Shown one piece after another: positions 6,737-12,877 of a stretch of 12,877 bases of DNA (its first letter is position 1; each line of letters opens with the position of its first letter). The stretch is from Rhodothermaceae bacterium (lineage in GTDB: Bacteria > Bacteroidota > Rhodothermia > Rhodothermales > Rubricoccaceae): assembly GCA_013003465.1 (NCBI GenBank), contig JABDIZ010000232.1, positions 1-12,877 of the forward strand. Reading direction: 5' to 3'. The notes below the pieces were generated by a model. The model had not been told where the DNA came from and did no database searches. It was given only the letters and a program-made list of their open reading frames with translations. The translations under genes were made by a program, and so were the position numbers.

Positions 6737-7149
6737 GTGCTGGTCGTCGGACGCAGCAATGGCGAGGCGATTCGGTGAGGCAGGCGGCGCAGAGCCCGTA
6801 CTGTAAGCACCTGCTGCCTCGTCATCGAGGCGGATGTAGAGGCGCGTACATCATCTTCGGGTGCACCATTGACCCGTTCGTCGCCGAAGTCGGCCCCGTC
6901 AAGGCCGGGCTGACTGCCGCGCTCGAAGGCAAAGAGTTCCGTGCCATCGTCCATTAGCAGTGTCCAGCCGCCGCCGAGGGCCTCGGGGTGAGCCACGAAG
7001 ACGGCCATGCCCTCGACGGTACGCTCTTCACCATCGTGCACCGTCAGTTCGAAGGTGCCCGGCACGAGCGGTGTTGGTTCGTAAGGATCGGGTTGCGCGA
7101 GAGCCGCAAACGGAAGCAGAAACAGCGAGAGCGCAAGGAGACGGCGCAT
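6733..7149 (-). CDS. N-terminal part of a frameshifted secreted protein, hypothetical
   Basis: It starts at the ATG at 7149 with a clear Sec signal peptide (MRRLLALSLFLLPFAALAQ), so the product should be exported; a TTG at 7182 would only add residues before the signal. The mature part has alternating strands (GTFELTVHDGEERTVEGMAV, GGGWTLLMDDGTELFAFERG), a beta-sandwich style common in exported proteins of Rhodothermota. After NGAPEDDV (near 6850) this frame degrades into Ser/Thr/Arg-rich nonsense to a stop at 6733. The frame one base back continues the credible protein down to 6056. The intact gene would span 7149 to 6056 and encode about 365 residues. It lies 86 nt after the response regulator stop on the same strand. 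Confidence 0.6.
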   Translation of the reverse strand: MRRLLALSLFLLPFAALAQPDPYEPTPLVPGTFELTVHDGEERTVEGMAVFVAHPEALGGGWTLLMDDGTELFAFERGSQPGLDGADFGDERVNGAPEDDVRASTSASMTRQQVLTVRALRRLPHRIASPLLRPTTST

Positions 7150-7204
7150 GGGAAGGCCAGGTTGATAGAACATTGGCCTCAAGGTGCTCCATCCAGGCCC
7201 GTGT

Positions 7205-7235
7205 CCGCCTCACCCGACGATGTGATTTCAGGCGG
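7205..7235 (-). promoter_or_regulatory. Inverted repeat directly after the response regulator stop
   Basis: A perfect 6-bp inverted repeat (CCGCCT at 7205-7210, AGGCGG at 7230-7235), extended by CAC/GTG with a small bulge, abuts the TAA at 7236-7238. There is no T tract on the minus strand, so it may be a weak terminator, an RNA-processing hairpin between regulator and downstream genes, or chance. Confidence 0.3.
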
Positions 7236-7865
7236 TTACGCGCGCCCGAGGTACTTCATCGTCGCCTCGGCACGGGATCGGACATGCATCTTCTCGTAGA
7301 CATGCCGCACGTGCGTCCGCACCGTGTCGATAGAGATGAAGAGTTGCTCGGCGATCTCGCGGTAGCGGAAGCCCTGTACGAGCAGTTCCAGAATCTCCTC
7401 CTCACGCGGCGTCAGCGGCTGCTCGTCTTCCGGCACGAGCGGCGGCCGGTGGAACGTCTCGACCACCCGCCGCGCAATCCCGCTCGACATCGGCGAGCCC
7501 CCTGCGTTGAGTAGCCGGATGGATTCCAACAACTCATCCGGCGGAGTCGTCTTGAGCACGTAGCCGGTGGCCCCGCTGCGGAGTGCCTCGAAGACGTGGT
7601 CGTCGTCCTCGAAGACGGTCAGCATCATGGCCTGGACCAGCGGGCGGATGGCGCGCAACTCGCGCACGGCCTCAATACCGTTCATCCCTGGCAGCCCGAT
7701 GTCCATCAAGACGACATCGAGGGGGAGGCTGTCGAGAGCGGCGAGAAAGGACTCCGCATCGCCAAAGGTGGCAGCGCAGACGAACCCCTCAGATGCGTCG
7801 ATGAGGGCACCGAGACCCTCGCGCACGTCCGTGCGATCTTCGACGACAGCAACGGTGATGGACAC
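7236..7865 (-). CDS. NarL/LuxR-family response regulator
   Basis: A two-component response regulator of about 209 residues. The receiver domain opens with ITVAVVEDR (acidic pocket), has the phospho-acceptor Asp in VVLMDIGLPGMNGIE, Thr in MLTVFED and Lys in GYVLKTTPPDELL. After a linker, the C-terminal LuxR/GerE helix-turn-helix reads LTPREEEILELLVQGFRYREIA then QLFISIDTVRTHVRHVYEKM, so it binds DNA. I chose the GTG at 7865, which puts the receiver strand at the normal distance from the start. A TTG at 7928 would add 21 residues with no counterpart in the family. It lies just downstream of the sensor kinase on the same strand and is its expected partner. Nearby exported-protein genes are plausible targets, but no operator is identified. 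Confidence 0.93.
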   Translation of the reverse strand: MSITVAVVEDRTDVREGLGALIDASEGFVCAATFGDAESFLAALDSLPLDVVLMDIGLPGMNGIEAVRELRAIRPLVQAMMLTVFEDDDHVFEALRSGATGYVLKTTPPDELLESIRLLNAGGSPMSSGIARRVVETFHRPPLVPEDEQPLTPREEEILELLVQGFRYREIAEQLFISIDTVRTHVRHVYEKMHVRSRAEATMKYLGRA

Positions 7866-7952
7866 GACGCAGATGGGTAGGTGAGTCTCCGCAAAGTAGG
7901 GGAGGACCCCGAGCCGCGCGTCACACAAACGGGGGATGTTGGGAGGGCGCGG

Positions 7953-10900
7953 TCACGCGCCGACCACGGACGATGCTGAGAGTGGCACAGTCAGGCGGAG
8001 TGTGGTGCCGTCCCCTGGTGTGGTCTCTGTCACGAGTTGCCCGCCGACCTCCGTGGCGCGTCGCTGCATATTGCCGAGTCCGTTGCCGCCATGAAACCGA
8101 TCCGCTGCGAGCGGAGCGGCTCCATCGCCACTAGGGAGGGCAAAGCCGCACCCGTCGTCGCCTATGGTGAGCGTCAGCAGTTGCTCCTCAATATCCAACC
8201 TGATGACGACCGTTTCGGCCTGCGCGTGCTTGACGATGTTGTGCAGCGCCTCCTTGGCGATGAGGAAAATGTTACGGCGGACCTCGGCTGTTACGGGGTA
8301 ATCGGGCACGTGGGTTGGGAAGTACAGCCGTGCGTTCAGGCTAGCCATGTCGAGGTACCGAGCAGCGTGCTCACGCACATAGCCGACGAGGGCGGGTAGT
8401 CGGTCGTTCTTTGGGTTGAGTGCCCACACGATCTCGCCGATAGCGTCGAGCGTGGCGCGGCTGGTGTCTGCGATCCGAGCGAGGCGGTTCGCACCGGGAA
8501 GGGCGTGAGGCTCGGAGGGTGCGCCATCGCCGCCGGTCCGTTCGAGTTCGCGGCGGGCCAGTTCGCTCAGGAAGGTGATCTCGGTGAGGCTGGCCCCGAC
8601 CTCATCGTGCATGTCCCGAGAGATGCGGGCGCGTTCGGCTTCGAGGGCGCGACGTGCTTCCAGTCGAGCCAGTTCACGCCGGTACTGTCGGCGGCTCGCC
8701 GACCATGCTGCCATCGCGACCATCGCTACCGCGAGTAGGACGAACAGTGCGCGGAACCACCACGTCTGCCAGACGCGGGGGCGGACTAGGAGGGGCACGG
8801 CCAGTCCTTCCTCATCCCAGACGCCGTCCTCATTGGCCGCCCGCACGCGGAAGGTGTACCGTCCGGGAGGGAGGTTCGTGTAGGTGGCCTGCCGCTGGGT
8901 GCCGAGCTGGACCCAGGCGTCATCCCACCCCTCCATTTGCACGGCATAGGTGGTTCGCTCTGTATTGGAGAAGCTGAGGCCTGCAAACTCCAGCGTGAAC
9001 GTGTACGCCTGCGGAGGAATCTCAACCGGCGTACTCGCGTCGAGGTATCGCACCGTCTCCGTGCCCTCGCGCGTCGAACGGTGGAGCGCGGTGAGCACGA
9101 CCGGCGGGCGGTACGGATTCGCCCGGATCGTGGCAGGGTCGAAGACGGTCACGCCGCGGTCGCCGCCGAAGTACATCGTGCCGTCCTGAGCTTGGAAGGC
9201 CGCATTCGTGTTGAACTCGACGTTTCCAACGCCATCGGCGAAGGTGAAGGCACGGACACCTGCATCAAGGGCATCGGGGTCGAGGCGGGCAAGTCCACGG
9301 TTCGTCGAGACCCAGAGGTTGCTATCGGCGTCCTCCAGAATCGCGTAGACCACGTCGCTGGGGAGGCCGTCGGCAGAGGTGATATGCGTGAAGCTATTGG
9401 TGGCCGCATCGTAGCGGTTCAGGCCGCTCTGCGTGCCCACCCAGAGCGTGCCGCTGCGGTCGAGGTGGATCGTGACGACCGCGGCGTCGCTGAGGCTCGT
9501 CGGGTCATCCGGGTCGTGGCGGTAGGCCTGAAAGGCGTCCTCGGCCGCATTGTAGCGGAGCAACCCATCGGTAGTGGCGACCCAGGCGCCGCCGGGGACA
9601 GTGCGGACTGCATTGATGGCGGCGTCACCGGGGACGCGCGTTGCGCGTCGTTCACCACTGGGCAGGAGCCGGTTGAGCCCGCCGGCGTGCCCGAACCAGA
9701 GTGTGCCGTCGGTGTCGAGATGGAGCCCGTTTGCACTGGGTCCCCAGCCTGCAGGCGTCGGCCCTGCTTCGGGGCCGAAGCGCAAGCGTTCGACGCGGCC
9801 GGGTCGGTCGAGCGCGATCCGGTCGAGCCCGCCGCTCGTCCCGATCCAGAGGTGCTCGCTATCGCTTTGGAGTGACCAGATCCAGTCGTGGCTGATCGTT
9901 GCGGGATTGCCCGAGTCATGGCGGTAGCGTGTGATGCGGCCGTCGAGGTCGATCCGGTTGAGCCCGCCACCGAGCGTTCCGACCCAGAGCGTTCTGTGGG
10001 TGTCCTCATGGACGGAGAGCACGATGCCACTGCCGAGGCTGTTGAGGTCGTCGGCGTTATGCGCAAGGAGCTGGAATGGGTTGGTGAAAGGGAGGGCGCG
10101 GTGGAGGCCCCAGACGGTGCCTGCCCAGAGCGCGCCGGTCCGATCATGGTGCAGCGCCGTGACCCAGTTCTGCGTTGGGATATCCCCGGGGAGACGGAGC
10201 GAGTAGCGCGCGAACGCGCCGCTGGCGATATCGTAGCGATAGACGCCGTCGAGCGTCCCGAGCCAGAGCGCGTCGCCGTTCGGGACGATCTGCGAGACAA
10301 CGAGGCCGGTTCCCGGCCCCTGAGGATCGGGCGAGGGCGTTGGAAGCGTGATCATGCGCCGTCGCGTGGGGTCGAGGCGCGCCAGTTTGATGCCTGCAAT
10401 CCAGAGTGTGCCGTCCTCGGCTTCGGCGAGTGCATCGACCGGAGAGAAGAGCGGATCGTTAAGGGCTCCCCAAGAGACATCGGGGCGCACGAGGTAGGCG
10501 GCACCAGTGGCAGGCATTCCGTCTCCGGCAGGCGGGTAGGCCTCCAGGCCTTGTTGCGTACTGATCCAGAGGGTGCCGTCGCGTGTGGCAAAGCCGCCGT
10601 TCATCGACGGATCTGCGTCGGAGATGCGGGCACGCACGGACAGGAAGCGCTCCCGTGTGGCATCGAAGCGGTACAGGCTGTCGGCATCCACGAGCCATGC
10701 CATGCCATCGGGTCCGAGGAGGAGGCGAGCGTCTATATGCCCGTAGCGCTGCACCGTCTCGTGATCCGGCCCGATGAGGCGGGCGATGCCGGTCGGCGAG
10801 CGGTCTGTCTGCTCCGTGTAGGCCCACAGGTCGCCCGCGGCGTCTTCCACGATCCGGCGGACGAGGTTGCCTGGCAGCGAGGCAGTATCAAACGGCTCGC

Positions 10901-11120
10901 GTCGCCACGTGCGCATCGTGTAGCCATCCCAACGTCCGAGCCCCTCGCGTGTGGCAAACCAGAGGAAGCCGCGCTGGTCCTCCAGGATCTCATAGACGGA
11001 CGACTGCGGCAGGTGCTCCTCCACCCCCATCGCGCGCTCGAACCGCAGGGCATCAGGCTGTGCCCGGACAGCACAGGCCGTCAGGAGGAGTGCAAAGAGG
11101 AACGAGAAGCGAACGCGCAT
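7953..11120 (-). CDS. Sensor histidine kinase with two beta-propellers and a Y_Y_Y domain
   Basis: A 1055-residue membrane sensor. Residues 1-20 are an export signal (LTAC at 14-16 plus C also fits a lipobox). About 14 propeller blades of the form VxxIxxDxxGxLWxGTxxGLxRxD run from about 41 to 661, matching the paired seven-bladed propellers of Bacteroidota ligand sensors. A Y_Y_Y beta-sandwich spans about 703-779 (YTFTLEFAGLSFSN, YTNLPPGRYTFRVRAAN). One transmembrane helix lies at about 788-806, followed by a coiled coil. The HisKA_3 block has RDMHDEVGASL with phospho-acceptor His838. The HATPase domain has the N box (EALHNIVKHA, N961), DDGCGF (988-993) and GNGLGN (1012-1017). It lacks the fused receiver and AraC domain of hybrid HTCS proteins, so it must signal to a separate regulator, presumably the adjacent one. 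In this family the ligand is usually a glycan fragment; here it is unknown. Confidence 0.95.
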   Translation of the reverse strand: MRVRFSFLFALLLTACAVRAQPDALRFERAMGVEEHLPQSSVYEILEDQRGFLWFATREGLGRWDGYTMRTWRREPFDTASLPGNLVRRIVEDAAGDLWAYTEQTDRSPTGIARLIGPDHETVQRYGHIDARLLLGPDGMAWLVDADSLYRFDATRERFLSVRARISDADPSMNGGFATRDGTLWISTQQGLEAYPPAGDGMPATGAAYLVRPDVSWGALNDPLFSPVDALAEAEDGTLWIAGIKLARLDPTRRRMITLPTPSPDPQGPGTGLVVSQIVPNGDALWLGTLDGVYRYDIASGAFARYSLRLPGDIPTQNWVTALHHDRTGALWAGTVWGLHRALPFTNPFQLLAHNADDLNSLGSGIVLSVHEDTHRTLWVGTLGGGLNRIDLDGRITRYRHDSGNPATISHDWIWSLQSDSEHLWIGTSGGLDRIALDRPGRVERLRFGPEAGPTPAGWGPSANGLHLDTDGTLWFGHAGGLNRLLPSGERRATRVPGDAAINAVRTVPGGAWVATTDGLLRYNAAEDAFQAYRHDPDDPTSLSDAAVVTIHLDRSGTLWVGTQSGLNRYDAATNSFTHITSADGLPSDVVYAILEDADSNLWVSTNRGLARLDPDALDAGVRAFTFADGVGNVEFNTNAAFQAQDGTMYFGGDRGVTVFDPATIRANPYRPPVVLTALHRSTREGTETVRYLDASTPVEIPPQAYTFTLEFAGLSFSNTERTTYAVQMEGWDDAWVQLGTQRQATYTNLPPGRYTFRVRAANEDGVWDEEGLAVPLLVRPRVWQTWWFRALFVLLAVAMVAMAAWSASRRQYRRELARLEARRALEAERARISRDMHDEVGASLTEITFLSELARRELERTGGDGAPSEPHALPGANRLARIADTSRATLDAIGEIVWALNPKNDRLPALVGYVREHAARYLDMASLNARLYFPTHVPDYPVTAEVRRNIFLIAKEALHNIVKHAQAETVVIRLDIEEQLLTLTIGDDGCGFALPSGDGAAPLAADRFHGGNGLGNMQRRATEVGGQLVTETTPGDGTTLRLTVPLSASSVVGA

Positions 11121-11161
11121 CAGGCCGTATGCGCCCTACAATAAGGCGTTTGGATCCGCAG

Positions 11162-11189
11162 AGTATACGGTGCAGAGGGCCTGCGGGAA
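11162..11189 (-). promoter_or_regulatory. Candidate promoter for the sensor kinase operon
   Basis: On the minus strand, TATACT (plus 11162-11167) is a good -10 candidate located 41 nt before the kinase ATG. TTCCCG (plus 11184-11189) is 16 nt upstream but a poor -35 match. A typical Bacteroidota -7/-33 pair is not evident. This is a positional and consensus guess only. Confidence 0.3.
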
Positions 11190-11276
11190 GTAGCGGAATC
11201 CCTAGGTCGTAGTGCACGTCGACCGAATCGGCAGTTGCGGTCCAGAGTCCCATCTCGCTGTGTTGCACTCACTGCC

Positions 11277-11292
11277 CGATGCTCCGGCATCG
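11277..11292. repeat. Short hairpin, 6-bp stem with 4-nt loop
   Basis: CGATGC-TCCG-GCATCG forms a perfect stem-loop in the gap after the SH3-like protein gene. It has no T tract on either strand. Together with the larger inverted repeat at 11306-11333 it may help end transcription from upstream on the minus strand. Confidence 0.4.
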
Positions 11293-11305
11293 CGTTCCTC
11301 GTGCG

Positions 11306-11333
11306 CCTTGCGAGGCTGTATGCTCTCGCAAGG
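11306..11333. repeat. Perfect 9-bp inverted repeat with 10-nt spacer
   Basis: CCTTGCGAG (11306-11314) and CTCGCAAGG (11325-11333) flank a 10-nt spacer. It lies 27 nt past the stop of the SH3-like protein gene on the minus strand, a terminator-like position, though no T run follows. The 19-bp centre-to-centre spacing would also suit a dimeric DNA-binding protein. Confidence 0.45.
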
Positions 11334-11359
11334 GCTTGACCCTGTAATGCCACTACTCA

Positions 11360-11998
11360 CTAACTCAGCAGGTTGTAGCGGACGAGCAAGCGGTCAGCCT
11401 GGCGCCATCGGAGCCAGCCGCGTGGATTGCCTACCTCCCGGCCGTCGGCTCCTTCCACGAACAGCCAGTCACCCTGGACCGCAATCACGCGGTAGTCATC
11501 CTGGTTGCTGGCAGTAACCTCGGCGTTGTCCTGGGGCGCGCTGCGGAGTGGGTTGGCACGGAGGTCTACAGGTTCCACGCTGTAGACCTCCAGCAGAAAC
11601 TCGGGCCAGGAGCGGAAGGTGACGGCCTCGCGGTCGAGCCACAGCGTCTGCGGCGCCCAGCGTACCGCCTGCGTGTGAACGACGACTTCGACCCAGTACC
11701 GTCGGAGCGAGACGGCTCGTAGGAAGAGCAGGTCGTAGTCGAGCTTGAATTCATCCGGTGCGAACCACGGCGGGGCGTGGGCCACCTCGTGGTGGTGGAG
11801 CCCCGACGAGAACGTGAGGCTGTCGAGCGGGCTCGCCGTGCTCGGATGCCCGGACGGATCGCCGTAGAAGTACAGGGGCTGCTCCGCGGTCAGGGGCACC
11901 TGCACGATGCCGACGCTGCCCAAGGTCTGGCTCAGGACAGGGCTGGCGAGGGCAGTCCCTAAGAGGACAGCAAGCAGGGCTCGGACAGATCGGTTCAT
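11360..11998 (-). CDS. Secreted protein with SH3-like C-terminal region
   Basis: A 212-residue exported protein of unknown function. MNRSVRALLAVLLGTALASPVLSQ is a Sec signal peptide with likely cleavage after Ser23. The middle (about 85-150) has alternating strands rich in Trp, Tyr and Val (YWVEVVVHTQAVRWAPQTLW, FRSWPEFLLEVYSVEPVDLR). Residues about 165-205 (DDYRVIAVQGDWLFVEG, then GWLRWRQADRLLVRYN) resemble a bacterial SH3-like fold, where such modules often bind peptidoglycan or peptides. The N-terminal part includes LYFYGDPSG, which also suits SH3-like strands. It lies 93 nt after the OmpA-type gene stop on the same strand and may share its transcript, since both products would act in the periplasm or at the cell wall. 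The signal peptide is sure, the fold is an inference. Confidence 0.72.
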   Translation of the reverse strand: MNRSVRALLAVLLGTALASPVLSQTLGSVGIVQVPLTAEQPLYFYGDPSGHPSTASPLDSLTFSSGLHHHEVAHAPPWFAPDEFKLDYDLLFLRAVSLRRYWVEVVVHTQAVRWAPQTLWLDREAVTFRSWPEFLLEVYSVEPVDLRANPLRSAPQDNAEVTASNQDDYRVIAVQGDWLFVEGADGREVGNPRGWLRWRQADRLLVRYNLLS

Positions 11999-12091
11999 GG
12001 TCAGAGGCGAAGAGGGAACTGGACGACGCTGATGCCAGAGCCTTAGCGCCGTCCTGGGATGCCGTCGGTCACAGCGTTGGCGTGCTTGAAT

Positions 12092-12877
12092 CTATCGCTG
12101 GCGGAAGACGACGCGGCGGTTCTCCGCCTTGCCCTCGGCCGTACCGTTGTCGGAGACCGGCTGGCTCTCGCCGTGTCCGACGGTATCGAGCCGCCCGGCG
12201 TCGATGCCGTGGTCTATAAACCACGCCGCTACGGCCTCCGCCCGATCCTCGGAGAGCGTCTGGTTGGCGTCGTCCGCCCCGTCGCTGTCGGTGTGGCCTT
12301 CGACGAGCAGGTCGAGGTCGCTGTGCTCCTGGAGCATCATCAGGATCTCGTTCAGGATGCCGCCGGACTCCGGCTTGAGCGTGGCGCTGCCGGAGTCGAA
12401 CCGGATGGCGTTCGTCGAGATAAAGCCTTCGGCCTGGAGGTCGTCGTAGAGCGAGCGCGCTCCGCCCTCCGCAATACGGATGTCGTCCACGAAGAGCGAG
12501 TAGCGGTACACGTTCATGAAGACGTGGAGCTTACTCGCCTTCGGAAACTCGTAGTTGGGGACGTTTGCCACGCGCTCGCCGTCAATGAACATCTTGCAAT
12601 AGGGCCCGTCGCAGCCGAGCGCAACCGTCATCCATTCGTTCTCCGTGAGCCCCATGTTCTCTTCGGCCTTCGGAGCGCCGTAGCCGCCGGGCAACTGGAG
12701 GCCCTGGCCGTTGCTCTGGACGAAGAGGTGGGGATTGGGCGGATACGTGCAGCGCGTATCGGGCGTGTCGTCGCTGCCATCTGAGAAGAGCTGGAGGTTC
12801 GCGCGATGGAGCGGGTCGGTGGTCATCACGCGGAACTCCACGGTGAATTGCTCCGGGAGTGGTTCGGGGAGCGGGAT
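12092..12877 (-). CDS. OmpA-family protein with LamG/lectin-like N-terminal part, 5'-truncated by the window edge
   Basis: The frame stays open to the window end, so the true start and any signal peptide lie outside; the GTG at 12841 is internal. The visible first part (about 12467-12877) has beta strands such as FTVEFRVM, NEWMTVALGCDG and CKMFIDGERVANVPNY, ending in LFVDDIRIAEGG. This is a LamG/concanavalin-like jelly-roll pattern, with Cys pairs suited to an oxidising compartment. The C-terminal part (about 12095-12415) is an OmpA peptidoglycan-binding domain: AIRFDSGSATLKPES, LLVEGHTDSDG, NQTLSEDRAEAV, VGHGESQPV and NRRVVF. The conserved Asp and Arg that hold diaminopimelate are present. 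It should sit in the periplasm or outer membrane, anchor to peptidoglycan and present the lectin-like part. Confidence 0.88.
   Translation of the reverse strand: MPLPEPLPEQFTVEFRVMTTDPLHRANLQLFSDGSDDTPDTRCTYPPNPHLFVQSNGQGLQLPGGYGAPKAEENMGLTENEWMTVALGCDGPYCKMFIDGERVANVPNYEFPKASKLHVFMNVYRYSLFVDDIRIAEGGARSLYDDLQAEGFISTNAIRFDSGSATLKPESGGILNEILMMLQEHSDLDLLVEGHTDSDGADDANQTLSEDRAEAVAAWFIDHGIDAGRLDTVGHGESQPVSDNGTAEGKAENRRVVFRQR

Larger units (their letters stand above)
11121..11359. other. Gene-free interval upstream of the sensor kinase
   Basis: No credible gene lies here on either strand. It separates the stop of the SH3-like protein gene (11360) from the kinase start (11120). It holds two hairpins and one candidate promoter, listed separately. 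Confidence 0.6.

Noticed and set aside
6838..6855. Programmed -1 ribosomal frameshift
   Set aside because: No slippery heptamer or obvious downstream stimulatory hairpin is visible, and the neighbouring gene has a similar break linked to a deletion.
7866..7952. Internal promoter for the response regulator
   Set aside because: TACTTTG resembles the Bacteroidota -7 element, but it is one base short of the consensus and no TTG lies at the right distance.
9888..11144. Long open frame (418 codons) on the plus strand, antisense to the sensor kinase
   Set aside because: It is a high-GC shadow: Arg/Ala/Glu-rich with no domain pattern, while the opposite strand carries an unambiguous kinase with repeated propeller motifs.

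Overview
The window is high-GC bacterial DNA, densely coded, with two gene blocks that converge near 5250-5300. Several traits point to the Rhodothermota/Bacteroidota side of the tree, probably a marine or halophilic Rhodothermales-type organism. These are a giant two-component-propeller/Y_Y_Y sensor kinase, many small exported proteins with Sec or lipoprotein signals, few Shine-Dalgarno sequences, and an OmpA protein with a lectin-like front end. The taxonomy is an inference from protein style, not from a marker gene. No RNA gene, CRISPR array, transposase, integrase or attachment site was found.

Plus-strand block (1-4721): five genes that touch or overlap (4-nt, 1-nt and 4-nt overlaps, then a 5-nt gap). 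In order they are a sulfotransferase whose start lies outside the window, a second divergent sulfotransferase-like protein, two different GT4-type glycosyltransferases, and a nitrilase-superfamily amidohydrolase whose expected catalytic lysine position holds methionine. This looks like the end of a cluster that builds and sulfates a surface or exported polysaccharide. It is followed by a separately promoted small secreted NTF2-like (DUF4440/SnoaL-type) protein (4814-5245), with an AT-rich promoter that coincides with a perfect inverted repeat.

Minus-strand block (12877 down to 5302): an OmpA-family protein with a LamG-like N-terminal part (truncated by the window end), a secreted protein with an SH3-like C-terminus, a 239-nt gene-free gap with two hairpins and a candidate promoter, a 1055-residue sensor histidine kinase with about 14 propeller blades, and its NarL/LuxR-type response regulator. 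Below these lies a small exported-protein operon: a secreted protein split by a -1 frameshift near 6840-6853, a decayed copy of a small lipoprotein, and an intact lipoprotein paralogue. The kinase and regulator form a phosphorelay pair. The exported-protein genes just downstream are the nearest candidates for its targets, but no operator sequence proves this.

The most notable points are the two independent -1 frame breaks in neighbouring exported-protein genes, the decayed and intact lipoprotein pair in tandem, the Lys-to-Met change in the nitrilase, and the promoter palindrome at 4770-4789. I see no convincing wholly new system. The longest gene-free stretch is 11121-11359.
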